A DNA stretch of 8,872 bases from Planctomycetota bacterium (GTDB lineage Bacteria > Planctomycetota > MHYJ01 > JACPRB01), in the NCBI GenBank assembly GCA_016200125.1, contig JACQFK010000535.1, positions 1 through 8,872 of the forward strand, given 5' to 3'. This document shows, piece by piece, positions 5,653 to 8,872 of this stretch. The notes below the pieces were generated by a model. The model searched no databases. It had not been told where the DNA came from and worked only from the letters and a program-made list of their open reading frames with translations. The position numbers and the translations under genes were made by a program. Every line of letters begins with the position of its first letter. Within the stretch, counting starts at the first letter, position 1.

Positions 5653-5669
5653 CCGGCCGGTCCGGCCGG
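5653..5669. repeat. 17-bp GC palindrome CCGGCCGG-T-CCGGCCGG
   Basis: Two copies of CCGGCCGG, themselves palindromic, flank a single T, making a direct and inverted repeat at once. It lies mid-gap between the rbfA-like and LolA-like genes. No T-run follows on either strand. It may be an operator or part of a strong RNA fold. The rest of this 177-nt gap (5587-5763) holds the terminator-like hairpin and nothing else I can name. Confidence 0.5.
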
Positions 5670-5763
5670 TCGCTTCAGCGGCGGGGGGACCAGAGGCTCG
5701 ACGACGTGGAAGCGGATGCAAGATGACGCACGGCGAACCTCCCTTCCTCTGCGAACGGACTGA

Positions 5764-6576
5764 CTACTTAATACCCCATTTCGTCTTGATCAAGCCGGGA
5801 ATATCGAAGGGCGCGTCCTCGTCCCACTTCGAAAAGTGGACGTCGATCTTCTGCATCATGTCCTGCGGGAGGGGGATCTGCGCGGGCAGGGCGCCGGGCT
5901 TCATCTTGGGCCGGATCACGAAGTCGATCCGGTAGATCAGGAGATCCTCCTTGCCGATGCAGACGTGGTAGGACGACGCGGTGTTCTTCTCGTCCATCGC
6001 GTTCTTCATGTCGAAGACCTGGGCGCCGCCGAAGCCGATCATGCCTTTCATCGCCTTGTTGAGGCGGTCGCCGAACTCCTTCAGGTGCTGCTTGAGCATC
6101 GCGGGGTCGGTCGCGATGTCCACGGTCTTGCAGTCCTTGCCCTCGACCATCTCGTCGGGCCCGAACTGCGGGGGCGAGGCGAGCTTGCCCACCTCGTCGA
6201 GCAGGATCGACGGATTGCGGTAGCTCTGCGCGCCCATCGCGTCCTGGCCCTGCAGATCGTCGGGCGGATCGAAGCGGCCGCCCAGGTTCACCAGGTAGGT
6301 GGCGCCCTTGGCGTAGACCTCCGCGCTCCCCTTCACCGCGGAGAAGTCCTTGCGCAGGATTCCCTCGAACGTGGAGGGGGGAACGCGCTGGGGGCCGGCC
6401 GAGAGCTCGGCCGACTCCTTGATCGACGCGCACTTCTTCTTCTGGATCTCGGCCAGCGCCTTCTTGAGCACGACCGGCGCCTTGTCCTTGCCGATCTTGT
6501 CGCCGTCCTTTTTATCCTGGGCGCCCGCGCCCGTGGACAGGACGACCACCAGGATCGCCGCGCATGTCCGCTTCAT
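5764..6576 (-). CDS. Exported protein of unknown function, possibly LolA/LppX-like fold
   Basis: The protein has 270 residues. Residues 1-20 (MKRTCAAILVVVLSTGAGAQ) are a clear signal peptide with A-x-A cleavage near 19-20. Cys5 lies in the n-region and is not a lipobox. The mature part starts Lys/Asp-rich (21-50), then EGILRKDFSAVKGSAEVYAKGATYLVNLGGRF, GKDCKTVDIATDPAML (about 146-160), and a strand-rich end with SSYHVCIGKEDLLIYRIDFVIRP and KIDVHFSKWDEDAPFDIP. That last pattern (an antiparallel strand series ending in F..W..d..f.IP) recalls LolA and LppX/LprG periplasmic carriers of lipids. This is a fold-level guess from memory. Cys149 and Cys206 could form a disulfide. The start is at 6576, where GGGGAGGA stands 6 nt upstream. 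The longer in-frame start at 6642 would destroy the signal peptide and enter the divergent promoter. The gene is divergent from the large exported protein to the right. Confidence 0.8.
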   Translation of the reverse strand: MKRTCAAILVVVLSTGAGAQDKKDGDKIGKDKAPVVLKKALAEIQKKKCASIKESAELSAGPQRVPPSTFEGILRKDFSAVKGSAEVYAKGATYLVNLGGRFDPPDDLQGQDAMGAQSYRNPSILLDEVGKLASPPQFGPDEMVEGKDCKTVDIATDPAMLKQHLKEFGDRLNKAMKGMIGFGGAQVFDMKNAMDEKNTASSYHVCIGKEDLLIYRIDFVIRPKMKPGALPAQIPLPQDMMQKIDVHFSKWDEDAPFDIPGLIKTKWGIK

Positions 6577-6619
6577 CAATCGTCCTCCCCAGGAATGGAC
6601 TTCCGACAGGCAAGGGTGC

Positions 6620-6648
6620 TTGAAAGGTTCGGTGCATTCCACTATAGT
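6620..6648 (+). promoter_or_regulatory. Near-consensus sigma70 promoter of the large exported protein
   Basis: TTGAAA (6620-6625), a 17-nt spacer and TATAGT (6643-6648) lie upstream of the gene. The start of transcription would be near 6655, leaving a leader of about 20 nt with GGAGG. The -10 box is part of the palindrome ACTATAGT (6641-6648), so it could also be read leftward toward the LolA-like gene, but no -35 hexamer is seen in that direction. Confidence 0.75.
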
Positions 6649-6674
6649 CCATTTCTCACCGCTCCGGAGGAAGA

Positions 6675-8872
6675 ATGCGCCTGCCCGTCCGCGTCGCCGC
6701 CCTGGCCTTCACCCTGGCCTCGATCACGATCGCCCAGGAGGCGCCGGACTCCTTCCTCGCCGAGCGGATCCTGCCGCAGAACGCGCTCGTCTACCTCTCG
6801 CTCCCCCAGTCGGCCTCGATCTCCGACGACTACGCGAAGTCCAACCTCGCAAAGCTCGTGAATCATCCGGAGATCAAGTCCTTCACGGGGCCCTTCGAGG
6901 CCTGGTGGAAGAAGCGGAAGACCCAGCCGGCCAACGTCCGCGGGCGGATGACGCCGCCCTTCAACGAGATGGCCAAGGGGATGACCGGACTTTCGATCGA
7001 CGAGATCTGGGACCTGCTCCAGGGCCCGCTGGCCTTCGCGGTCTACGACATCCCGATGAGCGACCAGCACAAGCTCGACCTCGTCCTCACGCTGGGCGCG
7101 CTGGACGGCTCGAAGCTCGAGAAGGCGGCCGCGGCGATCAAGGACACCTTCAAGCAGCAGGGCAACCTGAAGGAGGGCGAGTACTCCCGCGCGGGGACGA
7201 CGGTCCGCGAGTTCGGCGACGACCACCTGCGGATCTACTACGCGCTGATCCAGAAGACGCTGATCGTGGCGACCCGCCAGGAGCGGATGGACCAGATCGT
7301 CGACGGCGCCGCCGACAAGGCCTTCGCCGGCCTGCGGGAGGACGCCGCCTTCAAAGCCGCCCGCGCGCGGGTGTCCCCCGACAACCGCCATTTCTTCCTG
7401 CTCTACGCCAACGTCGGCCAGGGGCTCCGCCAGTACCGGCGGGAACTGGGCGACGAGGCGCTGCGCGCCCTCGAGGCGCTCGGACTCGCCGACATCCCCT
7501 CGCTGGCGATGTCGATGGGCTACGACGGCCCGCACATCCGCGAGCGCTACGCCCTGATGACCGCGCGCCAGGACCGCGGCTTCCTCAAGATCCTCTCGGG
7601 CGGCAGGCCGGAGGATCCGGCCGCCGGGATGGTCCCCGCGGGCGCGCTCTCCTACTCCCATTCGGGCATCCAGTTCGCGGAGGCTTACGACGTCCTCCGC
7701 GCCGTGTCGAAGATCGACCCCGACTTCGAGCGCGGGATGGAAGAGGCCTTCGGCGAGTACGAGAAGCGCGTGGGCTTCAAGATCCGCGAGGCGCTCGCGT
7801 CGCTCGGCGCCAGCTGGACCGCGTGGACGACCCTGCCCGACGGCGGCGGCCTCTGGCCCGATTCCATCACCGCCGTCCCGCTGAACGACGTCGCGCTGTT
7901 CGAGTCGGCGGTCGAGAAGGCATGCAAGGACGCGGGCTTTCCCATCGAGGAGATGAGCTTCCGCGGACGGAAGATCCGCTACATCACCTTCGGGCTGGAG
8001 CACCTGCTCGACGGCGTGCCGGCCCCGATCCCCGACTTCTTCACCTTCAGCTTCAGCCTCTCCTACCTGGTCCAGGACAAGACGCTGCTCGTGGGCAGCA
8101 CCCCGATGGCGCTCAAGCGCCACGTGATCCGGTCGGAGGCGAAGGGAAGGCCGCTGCAGGAGGATCCGAAGTACGCGGCCGTCGCCGCGCGCCTGCCGGA
8201 GGGACCCTGGGATTCGAGGACCTATGTCGACCTCGGCCGGACGCTCGTGATCGGCTACGGGATCGCCGAGCCCTTCCTCCACCTGCTCCGCGACATGGCC
8301 CGCGACGAGACCGGCGACCTGGTCGTCGACCTCGCCCGCCTGCCGCTCGAGGAGACGCTCGCCGACCTGATCGGCGTCTCGCTCACGTCCAAGCGGACGC
8401 TGCCGGACGCGCTCGTGATCGAGTCGCGCTCGAATACGGGCGTGAGCCTCTCCTCCGGCGTGGGCTTCGTCGCCCTGGCCGGCGCCGTCGCGGTCCCCTT
8501 CCTCACGGGCATGAACTCCCGCGGCGCGCCGGGCGGTCTGGCCGGGAACGAGATGATCGCCGAGGTGAGCCTCCAGTTCATCCGCAACGCCGAGGAGACC
8601 TTCAAGAATTCCGACAGCGACGCCAACGGCGTGGCCGACTACTGGACGCGCGACGTCGCCGGGCTCCATTCGCTGAAGGACCGCTCCGGCCAGGCGATCT
8701 TCCTGCTGGACCCCGCAACCGCGGCGGCCGACCCCGACGGCGCCGTCCGCTACAACCTCGCGCCCGCCCCCAAGAACGGCTACTTCTACAAGATGATGGT
8801 CAGCGACCCGGACGGCGAGGTCTACCAGAAGGACGACGGCAAGACCAACAAGGCGAAGTACGGCGTCGTGGC
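6675..8872 (+). CDS. Large exported protein, DUF3352-like N-terminal part with a Ca-loop C-terminal region (truncated by window edge)
   Basis: The frame is open from 6675 to the right edge: 732 residues with no stop. Residues 1-20 (MRLPVRVAALAFTLASITIA) are a signal peptide, followed by QEAP. Residues about 22-600 recall DUF3352-type exported proteins: an opening LPQNALVYLSLPQSAS, a helix NLAKLVNHPEIKSF, a G-P-L-A-F-A-V-Y strand, then DLVLTLGALDG and TLIVATRQERMDQIVDG. The strand pattern returns at about 470-490 with FSFSLSYLVQDKTLLVGST. Hydrophobic residues near 595-615 (VGFVALAGAVAVPFLTG) may be a membrane or buried helix. From about 623 the style changes: an amphipathic helix, then the D647-x-D649-x-N651-G-x-x-D655 loop and YWTRDVAGL, which resembles DUF2950 or pseudopilin-like C-terminal domains. 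GGAGG lies 4 nt before the ATG. Function is unknown. An antisense frame covering most of it is a GC-mirror shadow. Confidence 0.82.
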   Translation, partial: MRLPVRVAALAFTLASITIAQEAPDSFLAERILPQNALVYLSLPQSASISDDYAKSNLAKLVNHPEIKSFTGPFEAWWKKRKTQPANVRGRMTPPFNEMAKGMTGLSIDEIWDLLQGPLAFAVYDIPMSDQHKLDLVLTLGALDGSKLEKAAAAIKDTFKQQGNLKEGEYSRAGTTVREFGDDHLRIYYALIQKTLIVATRQERMDQIVDGAADKAFAGLREDAAFKAARARVSPDNRHFFLLYANVGQGLRQYRRELGDEALRALEALGLADIPSLAMSMGYDGPHIRERYALMTARQDRGFLKILSGGRPEDPAAGMVPAGALSYSHSGIQFAEAYDVLRAVSKIDPDFERGMEEAFGEYEKRVGFKIREALASLGASWTAWTTLPDGGGLWPDSITAVPLNDVALFESAVEKACKDAGFPIEEMSFRGRKIRYITFGLEHLLDGVPAPIPDFFTFSFSLSYLVQDKTLLVGSTPMALKRHVIRSEAKGRPLQEDPKYAAVAARLPEGPWDSRTYVDLGRTLVIGYGIAEPFLHLLRDMARDETGDLVVDLARLPLEETLADLIGVSLTSKRTLPDALVIESRSNTGVSLSSGVGFVALAGAVAVPFLTGMNSRGAPGGLAGNEMIAEVSLQFIRNAEETFKNSDSDANGVADYWTRDVAGLHSLKDRSGQAIFLLDPATAAADPDGAVRYNLAPAPKNGYFYKMMVSDPDGEVYQKDDGKTNKAKYGVV

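Noticed and set aside
5645..5935. 96-codon plus-strand frame
   Set aside because: It starts in the GC palindrome and continues antisense to the 3' end of the LolA-like gene, with no ribosome-binding site.
5836..6861. 341-codon plus-strand frame
   Set aside because: It is antisense to the LolA-like gene and crosses the divergent promoter. It has no domain.
6642..8669. 675-codon open frame on the minus strand
   Set aside because: It is antisense to the large exported protein, whose plus-strand frame has a signal peptide, a ribosome-binding site and a near-consensus promoter. The minus-strand product is a low-complexity mix of Arg, Gly, Val, Glu and Leu, typical of GC-rich mirror frames.

Overview
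The window is high-GC and fully coding-dense. It looks like a chromosomal segment of an environmental bacterium, and a planctomycete-like lineage (Planctomycetota or a relative) is my best inference. The clues are several exported proteins with short A-Q-[DE] signal-peptide ends, long TPR proteins, a lone type II secretion-like pseudopilin, a short divergent RbfA-like protein, and a dispersed extragenic repeat of the CACCACAAAG type. This assignment rests on protein style, not on a marker gene. I see no rRNA, tRNA, CRISPR array, transposase or phage gene.

Left part, minus strand (1-2715). A perfect sigma70-type promoter (TTGAAC-17-TATAAT) drives a small stand-alone MerR-type DNA-binding protein through a leader with a strong dyad. 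Next comes a 122-nt gap holding a long imperfect inverted repeat. Then come a membrane-anchored TPR protein (TTG start) and, overlapping its stop by ATGA, the N-terminal 74 residues of a FlgN-like coiled-coil protein that runs off the left edge. That pair is translationally coupled and may be the start of a flagellar operon.

Middle part, plus strand (2716-5257). An exported TPR protein fused to a thioredoxin fold that has lost its CxxC motif is followed by a seven-helix DUF4203/TMEM198-like membrane protein and by a GspG-like pseudopilin. The intergenic gaps are short (38 and 23 nt), so the three may be co-transcribed. The pseudopilin also has its own -10 box placed so that its mRNA would be leaderless. 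Its stop codon overlaps that of a convergent rbfA-like gene.

Right part (5254-8872). On the minus strand lie the rbfA-like gene, preceded by a probable rho-independent terminator, and an exported protein that may have a LolA/LppX-like fold. Divergent from the latter, behind a near-consensus promoter (TTGAAA-17-TATAGT), is a large exported protein (732 residues visible, cut by the right edge). Its N-terminal half is DUF3352-like and its C-terminal region carries an EF-hand-like D-x-D-x-N-G loop. The two divergent genes may act in the same envelope process, but nothing in the sequence proves it.

No gene-free stretch exceeds 300 bases. The longest gaps are 5587-5763, 2636-2787, 2262-2383 and 6577-6674, and their contents are described as features. 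I do not see a clear new multi-gene system. The best leads are the redox-dead thioredoxin/TPR fusion, the inverted-repeat element, the leaderless pseudopilin, and the switch-like leader of the merR-type gene.
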